This document shows positions 45,831 through 57,983 of a DNA stretch of 64,000 bases, piece by piece. The stretch comes from Marsupella aquatica (Eukaryota > Marchantiophyta). Within the stretch, counting starts at the first letter, position 1, and every line of letters starts with the position of its first letter. Under the pieces are notes generated by a model. It did not search any database. It was not told the DNA's origin and saw only the letters and a program-made list of their open reading frames with translations. The DNA lies in NCBI GenBank assembly GCA_973895155.1, contig OZ316892.1:20708001-20772000 (forward strand), given 5' to 3'. A program made the position numbers and the translations under genes.

Positions 45831-48800
45831 CCTTGACCTTGAGGATGGACCTTCTTTATTGCGTCAATGTGCGTGTGTATACGTTGCATTGACGTAATTC
45901 CCAATTCCGTCAAATGACATGACCCTACACCAGTCCCAATTCCCGTCCTCAATCTATATGTCGTATGTATTTCTCATGATCTCATCCGTCGCTCACCCTT
46001 GAGGCCCTCTGCGTATAATTTTGTCAGCACACTACCCTCGAAACTTTATTTGTAACAACTGTGAACCAACCTCCCCTAAACACAGCATATATATATTCAT
46101 TGTTCGTTTCCAAGCGCCAAGACGATCCTAATAATAACTTCACAGGGTCCACTTCCAGTGTTGAGAGAAAAGGCTTTCAACTAAACTACAATCATCATGT
46201 CCGAAACAGCTTCGGTCCTTTGACGGTCGTACGAACATTCCGCTCGAGTGAAGGGTCTCTTCAAATGCTGGTTTTGTTTGCTACGAGGGAAATAAAGGTC
46301 AGTTCCCGTAGGATCTATTTCTCTTGGACTCTCGGAGATTCCTTTTCATGTATGTTTCATCCATCTACCGTCAATATTATGCTCTCTGCACACGCAGTCG
46401 TTAGACCGGCCTCGTCTTATACATTATTTAAGATAACAAGAGTGACCAGATCATCTATCTTATCAACGAGAGGTTTGTCTAGGATACATCACAGTGACGA
46501 GAACCCCGAAGTATCGGATTTAACTAACCTTATCTTAATGTCTTCAAACATCATGTCCCGGAATCCACTAAAATCAGCCGCCAATTGTGTATAGATATAG
46601 TGGAAATGGATTTGTCTTCGCAGCTAGTCCTCGGATTGAATACTCTTACTCTTATGAAACCTAATATCCCTCTGCCTAAATCTAAGGTCATACAAACACC
46701 TTTCCACATGTAAGACCGAGATGTGAAGTTAGGTTTGGGCATAGAGAGGCCATAGAGCTTGTTATGTTGTTTAAATAGTTATGGCGTTTCGTGTGGTTGG
46801 ATTCTGCTTGATATCATATATATCCAGTACTACAAGGTGGTGATGTACGCACAACTATCACAGTCTCCGAATTAAGGCATAAGGTACAACTGGTCCTATC
46901 TACTGTAGTTAAGGGGAGCCAGGCTTGAGATATTGGATACTGCGGTCATCAGCGGGCAAAGATTTTTAGTTCACTTTGAGATCCCTATTTTCTTTGACTT
47001 GGAAGGAATGGTTTTACTCCGAATGTAGCTGTTTTTAGATATCATTAAATGCTGGAAGAACACCTGAGATTATTTCAGACCTTACGAGATGAATACATGT
47101 TACAAAACTTTACTTGCACCAAGAGGTCAAGAATCCAGTATTTCTCTAAACTCATGATGTCTTACTGGAGCACTATTTAGTTTTGACTTAGGTCTGAATT
47201 CACTTAGCCTCCAATGCCTTCCTTTGCTTTTCAGGAACGGTTTGGTGAACAGAGCCCTTGTTAAACACATAATCGGTGATATCAAACTTGTGGTCAAGAT
47301 GTATCAACTGTACATCTCTCGATTTCGGTCTCATTCCAATTCCATTCACTGAAACTTCATATTCCGGCGCTGAATAAATCAAGGAGATGCCCAACTCCGT
47401 TTATTGCACACATCACATCGTCGTCCAAACCAGTTCAGTACACAAAATAAAAGAAGAGACCAGAACGGTGCCTCTTGCAATGAGAGCTAGATCGACACGA
47501 CGTGCGCTCGGGAAGGGGGTAGTCTGCTGACTGCACGAGCTCGATCTTCGACTGGACTGTGCAAATGGTGGTGAAAATGTGAGCAGAAATCCGCCACCAG
47601 TACATACGGACAAGGAAAATTTCACTCCGCCCAACAGGAAAATTTCACTCCGTCCAACGGGAAAGTTTCACTCAGCCCAACAGGAAAGTTTCACTCCGTC
47701 ATCATGATCGACATCGTATTCCTCAGTATCATGATTGCAAGAACGACGCCTCCCGTACACAAGGAATTTCATGCCGCCTCGTAATCTGAATGGATAATTA
47801 CGACACAAGGATTCGTGCCGAAGACCAGATCGTCAAGCGTTTCAAACTTCGAACATAGATGAGCCTATACCTATCACAATCGCTGCCGTACCTGTGGGTT
47901 GAGATTTTCTCGATCCCTCACAAAGATGGCAAGGTATGCCTCCGTTTCGTCTCAATGGTGTTATTTTATCCATGAAGTTGTTTGTTAGTAGGTTGTGAAA
48001 TCTTACTAATGAATGGTCATCCATTGGGGTCTTGACTTCTAGAGATAAGTCTTTCTCTATATAGTGACTCTAGGCCCACCAAAGTGTATGTGGATGGAAA
48101 AAAATATGCATGATATAGATGTCATATATGTCAAATGATAATTCATTCATGAGTTTTGTCATATGAAGCTAGTGTGAATTGGATTCTGTATATGACGTTG
48201 CCATTTTCTATATGAATGCTCGTGTGAGTAGCAATGTACAAAATCCCGTATACGACGTTGCCATTTCTCTTTAAATTTAACTTTATGTGATGCACTCAAT
48301 GAGTGGAAAGGTAGCAGCGAGTATAAAGTAAAAGAATGTGATGAGGATGGTTATCCTCATATGGTTGTTTTTCTTATTCATGTGGGCCATGAGGACATCT
48401 TGCATGTAGTTAAGGAAATCCCCTATAGAGAAGAGCTGTAGAGGTGAGGACATATTTTTATTCACTAGGAGATTTTCTGCAGTTTGGCATCTCAAGTACA
48501 ATGAATTTCTGCAAGTGACCTTGTCCAAGAGTGTTGTGACCTGGGGCAGCTGGAACGACTGATTGGGCACCGAATGTGAGGCCTGCCAAATGTGAGGCCC
48601 GACCAGTCACGTCTGAGGTCATGACCAAAACTGAGGGCCAACTGCTACGAGGAGAGTACCCAGTTTTAATGTGTTCATCGACTCACCTTGCAATTTTCAC
48701 ACATTGATGCGACCCCTCTCAAATCTGAGAGCCCAAATATATCACTGCCCTGGCTGACTATACCCAGTTTAGGTGCGCCCAGTGCATGGTGGGATGCCCA

Positions 48801-50849
48801 TGAGGTGTGTCTTTTCTCAATATTTGAAATGCCCTAGTAAATCTCCCTAAACTAGCTGGACGCAAGATATAATGATGAAAAATGGTAATGGATCCGCAGA
48901 ATTGGAAGACATTTGTAAACCAGAAATTTAAGAAGGTAGTGGTCTTGAAGTCAAATTCGAGAAGGTCGTCCATTTCACTTGTAGGGAAGTTGATTCAGTC
49001 AAAGCATCCATTTCGAGTGATTCTTTGGAAGAGTCTAGTCAGAATATTTGTTCGAAAACTGACATTAATAAGACCATTCTGGCTTTCAATTCTATTAGAT
49101 AATGTACCTTACTTTATTACTAAATTTGCTAGTTTCTCACTGAACCGTTTTTCATCCAACGATCCAGATAGATGTACATTATTTAGTCTTCCCCAGAAGA
49201 AGTGTTTGATATATTTCGGTGAAAATTAGTGTTCACAAAAAAATACCCGCCTAGAATAACAATACCAGCCGAAATGATTACTGAAAGGAAATCAGTAAGA
49301 ATCCAACCTCACAAACTCCAAAAACTCATCTTAGTTATTTGACTCAAGGGCACTTTGATTTGCTCCCCCGGGAGCTTCTGTTGCTTTGGAAAACTCCACC
49401 GCTTGCTTTCGTTGTTCTCAAGATGTGAAATAAACACAGCTAAGAGGACTCTCTCCTTTCTTCGCAAACAACTAAGAAAAGACTTCGGTCTGATTGATTA
49501 GTTTTGCTGAGGTGCAGGTTGGTCTCTTGGCGATCAACTAATTGGAAGAAACACAATGTTTCTGTTATCTTGTTACTTAGAACTATTATTAGTTGTTTAT
49601 TATGAGTTCGCTCTATTTGACAGAGACATGTGTTGTTCTTCATCGTGATCCTTCTCCACAAAATGAAAGGAAACGTACGTCTGCCATGAATCCTCAAAGA
49701 TAAATATAGTAACTCAATGTACGTGGAGCTATATATTTTGCAGTGGAAGTATGAGCTAATACATGATTGTCGGATTGCTCGAAAGGCGAAGCAGGGGAAA
49801 TTGTGTTCAACTATATGTGTACTATCACGGCATAAGGAAAGATGGTGGCATTTGTGCCTAATGTTATCCCGAATGTTATATCAAACTAGGCCCTACATCC
49901 CCAGAGAAATACGTGTAAAACCAACGTCCCATTCGAAAGCCCTTAGAGCCGAATTTCAATTTCCATTATACAAGGCTTCTTTCTATGAGCTTCTAAGAAG
50001 ACTAGTAAATTGGTCGGGCTGGAACGTGCTGGGTAGCAAATGGTTTTCCAGTGGAGGCCTGGACAGCGGATCGTGGTTAAATTGTTTCCGCAACAGGTAA
50101 CGTTACAGAAGTTTGAGAATGTTATTGTTATGTCCGGGGTAGTTGTTTTGGGCCCGTGTTGTGGATGCACCCGTGTTGTGGTTGTGGAAGTAAGGTCCTT
50201 GCATCAGTGCGGGTAGCGCAGCCATGGTATTGATGCGAAATGTTTGTTTGAACGTGTTGTGCTTGCAGAAGTGTACATTCTGGCCATGTTGTCTGTTGTC
50301 TTGTCTCGCTAGGTGGGGTGGCTTCAGAAAGGTAGTCCTTGCGGCCATGTTATTGTTGCGGAAGTGTTGAATAACTCTACGAATAACCGAAGACCGACTC
50401 CTGAACGACTGAACAAGCCATGAGCAAGCGAATAACGAATGTATGAAAGCAGCGAACAAGGCCCAAACGATGAACAACCCGAGAATTTATTGGACTTTCA
50501 TCGCTAATCAAGAAAGAAGGACAACGGGATCTTCACCTGGTGCTAAACTTGTTGGAATCCCAGCAGGTGTGAACAGTGACAGCAAACTAGCCCCAAAAAT
50601 GCCCGTTCATTATGCCAGATTAGTTTCTAGGTGCTAAAACTAAGGTAATTGCGGAGTCGCCATATATAGAAGCAATAGCAGAGAATCGCAATAGAAGACT
50701 GTGTTTGATATTTCGGAGGAATCGACAGTTCCGGAGCTGCTCGACCGGCCAGGTCGCCAAGAGCAGGTAGCCAAGAGCTAGGGACTAACATCTACGGACC
50801 CTAGTTGCAGAAAACACTGCTAAGTTCCTCTGAGTCCAGCCTCCGAGCC
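45831..50849. other. Copy 1 interior, no confident gene
   Basis: A plus frame at 46061-46594 and its counterpart in copy 2 (55716-56135) share FGPLTVVRTFRS-like sequence but diverge and shift frame. A minus frame at 47200-47394 reads like protein (DVQLIHLDHKFDITDYVFNK) but has no ATG and no counterpart in copy 2. At 50100-50400 a GTTGTGG/CATGTTATTGTTGCGG-rich repeat recurs in copy 2 (58930-59210). I assign no product. Confidence 0.4.
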
Positions 50850-51230
50850 TCAAAAGGTCGGCACGAAGCATTGGGAGCAACCGTACTCGCACACAGCGTA
50901 CCCAGCAGTACCGGCACCGGCAGGTGGTACAGAAAACTGATAGGACCCGCCGGGGTTATTGTAATTGACGATACCATCAAACTGGCTACCATCGAACGTA
51001 GCAGTGTAATCGCTTTCGATGCAAGTCAAGTGGTACAAACCATCGGAACTAGTGTAGCCGTTCATCGAGCACGTTGGCGTATCACCTCGTCCGAGGTTGT
51101 CCCAAAGTTGTGCGGATAAGGGGTACGCCCCGGGGTTCGAGTTGGCCTGATACTGGGCTTGGAAATTGACACAGCCGTAGACAGTGGGGGCGAGGATGAA
51201 CATAATGGCGAGGATAGATTTCGGATTCAT
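50850..51230 (-). CDS. Small secreted six-cysteine protein, copy 1, 126 aa
   Basis: Single-exon frame with a signal peptide (MNPKSILAIMFILAPTVYG, residues 1-19) and a mature part of about 107 aa holding six cysteines (20, 54, 70, 114, 118, 121), enough for three disulfides. Motifs: CVNFQAQY, PLSAQLWDNLG, ESDYTATF, YNNPGGSYQF and CEYGCSQCFVPTF at the C-terminus. A TATAATATAT box lies 51-61 bp upstream of the ATG. The order C-x-F-x-AQY / AQ-x-x-DN / C / GY-x-A-x-F / Y-x-NP-x-G-x-F-x-F resembles small secreted proteins of filamentous fungi, some studied as effectors. This comes from memory of the pattern, not a search. An apoplastic role is inferred. Its paralogue in copy 2 keeps every cysteine. 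Confidence 0.8.
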   Translation of the reverse strand: MNPKSILAIMFILAPTVYGCVNFQAQYQANSNPGAYPLSAQLWDNLGRGDTPTCSMNGYTSSDGLYHLTCIESDYTATFDGSQFDGIVNYNNPGGSYQFSVPPAGAGTAGYAVCEYGCSQCFVPTF

Positions 51231-51280
51231 TTCCCAGATGGTCGATGACAGAAGAATTGAAAGTCGAAAAAGTTGACCAC

Positions 51281-51291
51281 AATATATTATA
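51281..51291 (-). promoter_or_regulatory. TATA box of secreted Cys-rich gene, copy 1
   Basis: TATAATATATT on the minus strand, preceded by CCGGCAGAG. The same CCGGCAGAGTATAAT context (CCCGGCAGAGTATAAT) is kept in front of the copy 2 gene. The distance to the ATG leaves a leader of about 25 nt. Confidence 0.6.
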
Positions 51292-51309
51292 CTCTGCCGG
51301 CTGCCTTAG

Positions 51310-52989
51310 TTTTTGCTATGGCGCACCGCAAGGTATGAACTTCAGTATTCTATCACCTTTTCCAGCTGCAATGTTTCCAGGACTTCCAACACAGCGGCCG
51401 AGTACGAACTGAGCTCCTTCTCCGAACAACTTGTAGTAAAGAGATCACCGATCGAGCTGCACACCAAATCAACCGCACAAATGGCGTCAGGCTTTTAGAT
51501 CTATATCGATCCTGGAAGCACTATTTCTGCTTCTTGCTGAACATAGACTTAACTATGCAGCATGGTATACGAGTAGTACCGATGTCATTCACTCTAGACC
51601 CCTCTTCCTTTGGATCGTATGTCAGGAAAATGTAACCCTCTGGCCTCCCAAATGCAAAGAAATAGAAACGCCCATATATACCTGACAGCCGATGTTCGAT
51701 ACTTAAGCGATCGTGTATTCTCCCTGCGAAACCTTCAATCTGCCTCTAACAGTTAAATAGAGAGTCATACATGCACGACAGGTCAAGTGAAGGAAACTGC
51801 TAGCACGTTCCAGATACAGTTAGGGATCGTGCGTGCTCAGATTTCGATGGCAAATTGAGCTCTGTTTGGGAGAAGCAGCTGTGGACTCTTATATTCACCG
51901 TGAAAGCAAGAGAATATAATCATTATTTTGCTGAAGAATGGAACAGAAAGACGCAAGGCAAAATTCTGCTGCCGGTGTCATGCATGGTTCGATGGACGTC
52001 TTAATTTGGCGGGTCTTTGGACTTTGGTCGTCCTTCAGCTCGGAGGCCTGTTCCTCGATCCGAGGGATTTGACTTCTTCGATAACGCCTGCAGGTCTCCG
52101 TAGAAAGGCCGTGCTCTCTTTGCCATTTAATATAATTTAATCATAAAGCGACAGCAGTGGGGGGAATGTTTTGCAGGTATGTGCGGTGGATCATTTATTG
52201 AACCGCGGTGCAACAAATCTGACGAAATGGAGGAGTGTAGATTTCCCATGGACTGTAACGAAGATGCCATGCTATAAACCATACGGCGTAACCCTGGCAA
52301 GCAATAATAGTAGAGATTGTTCATCCTGTCAACGTTGACTGGAGAATCACAGTCAGAACATTCCAAACAGGATACTCTAATTCGGATTTGTTGGAATATA
52401 TGCTCTTTCGGGACAGAAGGAAGTTACATTTGCCGTCAAAAGACGGTCGAATATGTGCCAATTTAACATTGATACAGAATCAGATCCTTGCCTTCATTTC
52501 CACCCCGGAGAGAGTGACGATACTTACAAGTTCCCGAATTTCGATGTCCATTATAATAGCTTCTAGTAAGTAATAGCGAATTGATGCTGAACGGCAATCA
52601 TCCTATTTTCAATCGAGGCATCGACAGAGACTGCCGATTGACACAGAATTCAGTGAGTGTCTTACCTTGCGGTCGATCAAGGTTCTGGCTTATCTCATTC
52701 TGCCTGGTTGGTCACGGTTCAGAACTACAGTATGATAACTTCGTCGCTCGCAATTTGGAATTCCGCAGCTCAATTTTCTAGTTTCGCACTGAAGAAATTG
52801 CTAAATTTTGTCTCCATTCCGCGTCCGCATAGTGAAGCTGGCACCACTGTAGACCATGGCCTGGAGCTGGCACTTTCTTGCATGGTGTTCTTAGACAGAG
52901 CAAGAAACAAGTTGAGATATCTGCGTTGGCAAAAACCAACAACGCGAGTCGGTCCAAGACAATGCAACTCCTTTCGTCACGTTCTTCCG
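51310..52989. other. Copy 1 end, no confident gene
   Basis: Blocks here match 60480-62280. A minus frame (52366-52127) and a plus 33-codon frame (52179-52277) are both open in the two copies, but neither shows clear constraint. The stretch near 52840-52910 marks the end of the duplicated unit. Confidence 0.45.
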
Positions 52990-55045
52990 AGGTACATTGG
53001 ATGCATAGCATTCAGTACTCTCGAGAAGCACAATCTTACTGTGTGCATCAATCAAACTGCTCTTTTCGTTATATATCAGACGATAGACTTTGATTGTACA
53101 AGACAGATGAATTGTGTTGAAGGAGGTGGACTCATAGCACTAAGTACTCTCGAGAAGCAGAATCGGACTCTGTGCATTTGATTCCACGAGACTATATACT
53201 TCTTTCGTTACAAGATGTATGACTTTCATCGTACAAGACAGATGATAGTGTCGGAGGAGCTGGTGATTTGAAATGAATTTGTTTTTACAGTGGACATGCC
53301 ATCCAAATCACATATTAACATTCTCAATTTTTAACAGTTCCTTGACGAAGAAGACCCAAGAAATCAAGGAGGTGGTGATCGGAAATATATTGTTGTTACA
53401 GAAGATATACCTTCCAGATCACAAAGCGTTCTCGATTTTTCAGAGTTCGTTGAAGAAGAAAACCCAAGGAATCGCGGCCGGGAAAGTCATTGACATATTC
53501 TTCATTGGGTGCAACCTATCTTCTCTCCAACATGCCTTACACCAAGGAGATTGATCCAATGATAACTAGTAAATTGCAACCTATCTTCTGTCGGAACGGT
53601 GAATGGAGGTCCTCCGATGACTGCTTCGCTGAGATCCTGGACCTGTACAGTGACAAAGGTGCGAATTTTGTGGATTGCACCGAATGATATCTATTTAATA
53701 GTTTGCAAACTGTACAGTGCCAGAAAAACACCCGAAATAACCATTACCTGATGTTATCATATTCACTAGTCGATCTGCCATTCCTTGTGCACATAAAATT
53801 GTGTGGCGGAGGTCTTGTGCATCCCTTGTCCGAATTTACGTGGAGTGATATTACGATTTGCTTGACAAATATGGCTGGATCACGAAACAGAGCTCATAGG
53901 ATTGCCACACGAAAGCAATGAATTCCATTCAAGGTTTAAGTTTGTTACTGTTGAGGAACAGAAAGTAGGACGAGAGAGTAGAGTTCACCCGCATTATCGA
54001 ATTGTAGAGATCCTTTCTTATCTAGGAGCCTTGACTATGCACCGGGCTATGCACGTTCACGGTGTCTGTTTTTCTTGGAGGAATATCATAGCCACCTTGT
54101 TTCGAAAAGCGTACCCGCGTACCGCATGCATGGAGACGAAGGGTCAGAGAAATATGGCAAACATAATTTTCATTCTACGATGTGTAGTCGACTAAGAACT
54201 AAGTATAGTAAAAACGCAATCCCCGCGTACCCCATGCATGGAGACAAAGGGTCAGAGAAATATGGCAAACATGGTTTTCTTTCTAAGAACCGTAGTCAGA
54301 CTGAGAACTGTACTCAACAGGAATCCTTGAAGTTTTATGTGTTGTCATTAAAATGGTGAAACATCTCCTCTTTTGTCGAACCCGAGACTGAACTTCTAGG
54401 AGTGTACGCCGAAAAGCCCAATGAAAGGAACGTCGAAGGGCAGTCTGATTGAGAAAATGTGAGATGATAGTATGAACAACTATGAAACGTGTCCCCGTTT
54501 TTCCTCTGTTTTTGAAGTTTCCTGGTAATATTTCAACGACAATTCCCGGATTGTCAAACCAGGGTCGAATTTGGTGGGGTTGATGTTGTTGGCAAGGCCC
54601 GAATAAGAGTTAACGGCTCTGTGATATGTCCACTAATTGTTTCAACTCATCAGGAGCTCGACTATGCTAGGAATATTCAAAGAAAATATACATATGAATG
54701 AAAATTTTCGGGGAAATTTGAAATCATATGCAAGTGTATTCCAACTGAAGTAGGCTAGTACATGTCACCGAGAGGCTACCTCAAAACTGATCAGACTTTC
54801 GATAAAAATATAAGTGGCAAAATTGTACTACTATTTGCTTCTCCGTGGCATTACAAGTGAACTGCAGTATCGAAAGTCTTCCCCGAACAAAACTACATCC
54901 GCCTCAGGTAGAAATGCAACGAATACACACAAACTAAAACCATCTCGTCTTTCAAAGGAGCTGCAGGCATCGTGGTGATCGAATGACTGTCACGCAGGTC
55001 TTTCAAAAGACGAGATTGTAGAAGTCAAGCTTCCCCAAATTTTCT
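52990..55045. other. Copy 2 start, no confident gene
   Basis: Begins with about two and a half tandem units of the 130-bp repeat (53000-53250). A near-duplicate of GCATGGAGACRAAGGGTCAG and GAAATATGGCAAACAT at 54125 and 54235 is a ~110-bp internal duplication specific to this copy. Frames are short and unrecognised. Confidence 0.45.
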
Positions 55046-55654
55046 TTGCCCAAAAGCAAGACCTTAAGAAATGAAGTTCCAGAGAGCATTTACGACCCTC
55101 CGTGCAACGCTGACGGTCCTCCTCAAAGAGATACGAATAATACTCGCAACAGGGCTAGAAACTCTCCTAGCGAAACCGGTAGCGATACGAGTAAAACTCG
55201 CAACATTACCAAAAATCCTTCTTGCAAAACTAGTGGTCCTCCTCAAAGCGATACGAGCTACGCTCGCAACTCGACCAAAAAGTCTCCTTGCCAAACTGAC
55301 GGCCTTCCTCTTAGCGAGACGAATACAATTCACAACACAAGTATAAACCCTGCCCGCAAAATTGACAGCCTCGGAGCGATACGAACAACACTCGCAATTA
55401 CAGCAGTATCTAGGCTTTCTCGCAGCGATACAAGCAAACCTCCAGGCAGAACGGATGGCACCGAACAAACCCCCCAAACAAGCAAGCAAGCAAAACATTA
55501 ATTGCCCTATTTTCTTCCTTGCAGCTCTCCACATATGCCGGCACATGTGATCGAGGAGTACTTCCCAATACATTGGGGACTTTGAAGCAATCCACACAAA
55601 AATGAGGAGTAGTTTCCAAAGCATTTGGGAGTAGGTCCAAACATTATATATCAT
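55046..55654 (-). CDS. Arg-rich 22-residue repeat ORF, copy 2 (coding status uncertain)
   Basis: The minus strand is open over 196 codons (55654-55064). The first 70 residues include a hydrophobic run (LMFCLLACLGGLFGAI). About five units of roughly 22 residues follow, of the type FARRIFGNVASFTRIAL-RRT, with Arg/Lys and small or hydrophobic residues at regular spacing as in amphipathic helices. The DNA unit is about 66-69 bp with GCGATACGAGCAACACTCGC. The plus strand is also open over the same DNA (151 codons from 55046, 91 codons from 55071). The homologous region in copy 1 is broken. It may be the orphaned C-terminus of a DNRRLW gene whose motif part is missing here. Confidence 0.4.
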
Positions 55655-56969
55655 CTCTCACGGAATTTCCCTCACGATACAAGCGTCCTATGCACACCTA
55701 ATTCCTCACTCAGCCTTGAGGGCAACGACTCTGCATATAAACTTGACAGCACACTACGCTCAAAGTTTATTCGTAACAATTGTGAAACAACCTTACTCAG
55801 ACCCACAATATATATTCTGTGATTCTAAGCGTCAGCGCGATCTTAGTAACTTCACATGGTCTTCTGTCTTGTGTGAAAATGACTTTGAATTCGATGAACA
55901 TCATGACGGCCGAAATAGGATCGGTCCTTTGACGGTAGTACGAACATTCCGCTCGATTGAAGGGTCTCACTACTTTAATGTTGGGTTTGTTCGCGACATG
56001 GGAAATAAAGTAGAGTTCCCGTGTATCCATTTCCCTAGTAATTGGCCAGCTAAATTAGTTGCTTGGACTCTAGGAAATTTATTTTCATGTCTTTCAGATG
56101 GTTCATCAATCTCCAGTCAGTATTATGCTCTCTAGTGTGTACATTCTCCGTTTACCTCATACGTTACATCTTTGTGCAAACAAGTTCGGGACAAAAAATA
56201 ATAGAAGGAATCTGAACGGCCCCTCTTGCATTTAGAGCTAGAGACGACGTGTACTCGAGAAGACGTTAGTCTGCTGACTGTACGAGCTTTTCAACTCGAT
56301 CGATAGTGAAAACAGCCCTGAAAATGTGAGTAGAACTCCGTCACCAGCTCGTACGTACCAGGAAAATTTCACTCCCCCTAACAGGAAAGTTTCACTCCGC
56401 CGTGCCGTCATGATTGTAATTGCACGAACCACGCCTTCTGTATACACGGAATTTCACGCCGCCTCGTCGTGTGAATGGTTAGTAAGAGCGTGATACATGG
56501 TTCTGTGCCGACAACTAGATCGTCAAGCAGTTTAGACTTTGAACATAAACGACCACACAACCTATTTATCTAGTCTGGTGCTTCATTTCTGATTCGATCT
56601 GGAAACTCTTTCGATTGATTATCTTTCAGGACCAGCATCTGAATTCCAGTTCTGTCAAGAGAAAGTCTGGACAAGCCCCCGACCAAAATTTTGCTATCCG
56701 CGGAAAACATATCACTTTCAGGATCAGGAGACGATCAGTGTCCTCGTACAAGCTAGTATGATTTTGCAGAGAATAGTGGAGGCTTGACAATTTCGATAAC
56801 AGAAGTTGATTTTGAATGAAAAAGTGAGTTCTACTGAGCATATGTTTTGGAGTCCAGACAGTTTTCCATGAGTACAGAATTGGACCGCATTGCTTGTTAA
56901 AAATATGGAGAGAGTTGATGAGTAAATGGCTGTGGAGACAGTCAGGACTCCTCGACGTCTTGGTGACCA
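55655..56969. other. Copy 2 interior, no confident gene
   Basis: Contains the block matching 45900-46400 and 47413-47830 of copy 1, including repeated AGGAAAATTTCACTCCG units (47605-47700 in copy 1, 56355-56400 here). From about 56540 on the sequence has no partner in copy 1. Confidence 0.45.
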
Positions 56970-57983
56970 ATGACGGAGGTGAATCCAGCTGATTTGAGGT
57001 TCACTCAGGGGTCGATTGCATGTCACTTCAAGACGCCCTATGAACATTTTAGTATCAGGGAGGCCCTACAAATGATCCAGGCGGGAGAGATGAGCCCCGA
57101 CGACTTTCCGAGGCTGCGCGTTATTCCGTACAACGGTTGCTTATGGTCGATCGATAACAGACGACTGTGGGTGTTCCGAAAGGGTAAGTGCTCACAAATC
57201 ACTGTGATCATCATGAGCACAATGCACCCCAGATTGATGGAACTCATCAGTCTCAGATCGAAATATGTACTCGTTTCCAAACCTGAATTTTTCCCAAGGG
57301 TTCGAAGGAGCCAAAGATTGTCGCCTATCCTTAATGTGGCTCAAAAGGTCCACCCCAGTGTGACAGAAATGATGAGCAGATGTGGTCCATCAAGTGTTCA
57401 AGGCAGCCAGAATGTGACCTTGGGGCCTCTGCCGAGAGTGGCCTCTGAGAACCTTCACAGTGGATTGACAAGCGTCGTCAGGGAATGGAAACGGCCAACT
57501 CTTCCTGAACTGCTTTCACCGAATCCCTTGGTGGTCACTATGGAGGGCTGGCCACCTCTTCGTGGACTGTGTTCACCGAATCCCGTGGTGGTGACTGTGG
57601 AGGGCTGGCCACCTCTTCCTCGTGGACCGTTTTCACGCAATCCCTCACTGGTGGTCACTAAGGAGGTCAGTACAGGGCTACTGAAAGAGAGCTCTAACGC
57701 AGGTATGGAGCCTCTCTCAGCTTCGTTTTCGGGAGCATCAGGTGGCAGACATGATAGCGCTGGTGTCACCAGGAGGCAACCAACAAACGAAACAAACGAC
57801 GACGTCATTTGGTCTCTCTGTTATACCACTGGTACACAAGATCAGCAGAGTCGACTTGAAAAGAAGACATCTGGGCATAGTACGCCTCTTCTTCCTGCGT
57901 CGACAAGTGACAACGGACCACCGACCCAGTCATGGTTTGGGTTGGTTAAAAATTTAATCGTCCGGTTCTTTGGACGCGGATGA
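56970..57983 (+). CDS. DNRRLW-motif protein, copy 2, intact, 337 aa
   Basis: Single-exon frame starting MTEVNPADLRFTQGSI; the start matches that of the broken copy 1 gene. Residues 10-82 form the shared domain: RFTQGSI, an acidic helix-like part, DDFPRLRVIPYNGCLWS, then DNRRLW (62-67) and a beta-like QITVIIM. After that come a low-complexity region and three coding repeats of about 17 residues (SPNPLVVTMEGWPPLRG type, 57500-57665). The C-terminus is hydrophobic and basic (WFGLVKNLIVRFFGRG). The domain resembles short uncharacterised DNRRL proteins found across eukaryotes; no activity is known to me. It lies on the opposite strand and at a different relative position from the copy 1 gene, so it moved or inserted separately. 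Confidence 0.7.
   Translation: MTEVNPADLRFTQGSIACHFKTPYEHFSIREALQMIQAGEMSPDDFPRLRVIPYNGCLWSIDNRRLWVFRKGKCSQITVIIMSTMHPRLMELISLRSKYVLVSKPEFFPRVRRSQRLSPILNVAQKVHPSVTEMMSRCGPSSVQGSQNVTLGPLPRVASENLHSGLTSVVREWKRPTLPELLSPNPLVVTMEGWPPLRGLCSPNPVVVTVEGWPPLPRGPFSRNPSLVVTKEVSTGLLKESSNAGMEPLSASFSGASGGRHDSAGVTRRQPTNETNDDVIWSLCYTTGTQDQQSRLEKKTSGHSTPLLPASTSDNGPPTQSWFGLVKNLIVRFFGRG

Larger units (their letters stand above)
42105..52925. repeat. Segmental duplication, copy 1
   Basis: Colinear direct blocks match copy 2: 42105-42345 with 53000-53250; 42480-42565 with 53400-53480; 43330-43380 with 53600-53650; 43790-45090 with 53890-55500; 45900-46400 with 55690-56130; 47413-47830 with 56160-56540; 47860-47970 with 58140-58240; 48850-48930 with 58540-58640; 49795-51310 with 58670-60470; 51510-52860 with 60580-61890; 52840-52910 with 62210-62280. 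By eye, blocks are roughly 75-90% identical with many indels. Copy 1 alone has about 46400-47410 and 48950-49790. Confidence 0.85.

Noticed and set aside
46061-46594. 177-codon plus frame with a partner at 55716-56135 sharing GPLTVVRTFRS.
   Set aside because: Similarity breaks by frameshift outside a short stretch, and the minus strand is also open in copy 2. No coherent product.
47200-47394. Minus frame of 64 codons with protein-like composition ending in KQRKALEAK.
   Set aside because: No ATG, no identifiable upstream exon, no family recognised and absent from copy 2. Kept only as a note in the interior description.
49717-50100. 127-codon plus frame in copy 1 as a gene.
   Set aside because: The homologous copy 2 segment is open in a different frame, and each is stopped in the other's frame.
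52179-52277. 33-codon plus-strand frame starting MCGGS, preceded by TTTTGCAG, open at the same length in both copies (also 61217-61315), with four cysteines in copy 1.
   Set aside because: Two of the four cysteines are lost in copy 2, no upstream exon could be joined, and the minus strand is equally open. Shared ancestry of the duplicates explains the shared frame.
52127-52366. Minus-strand frame (CLPGLRRMVYSMASS) conserved in 61180-61404.
   Set aside because: Protein identity is no higher than DNA identity, there is no domain or signal, and the N-termini differ, so constraint is not shown.
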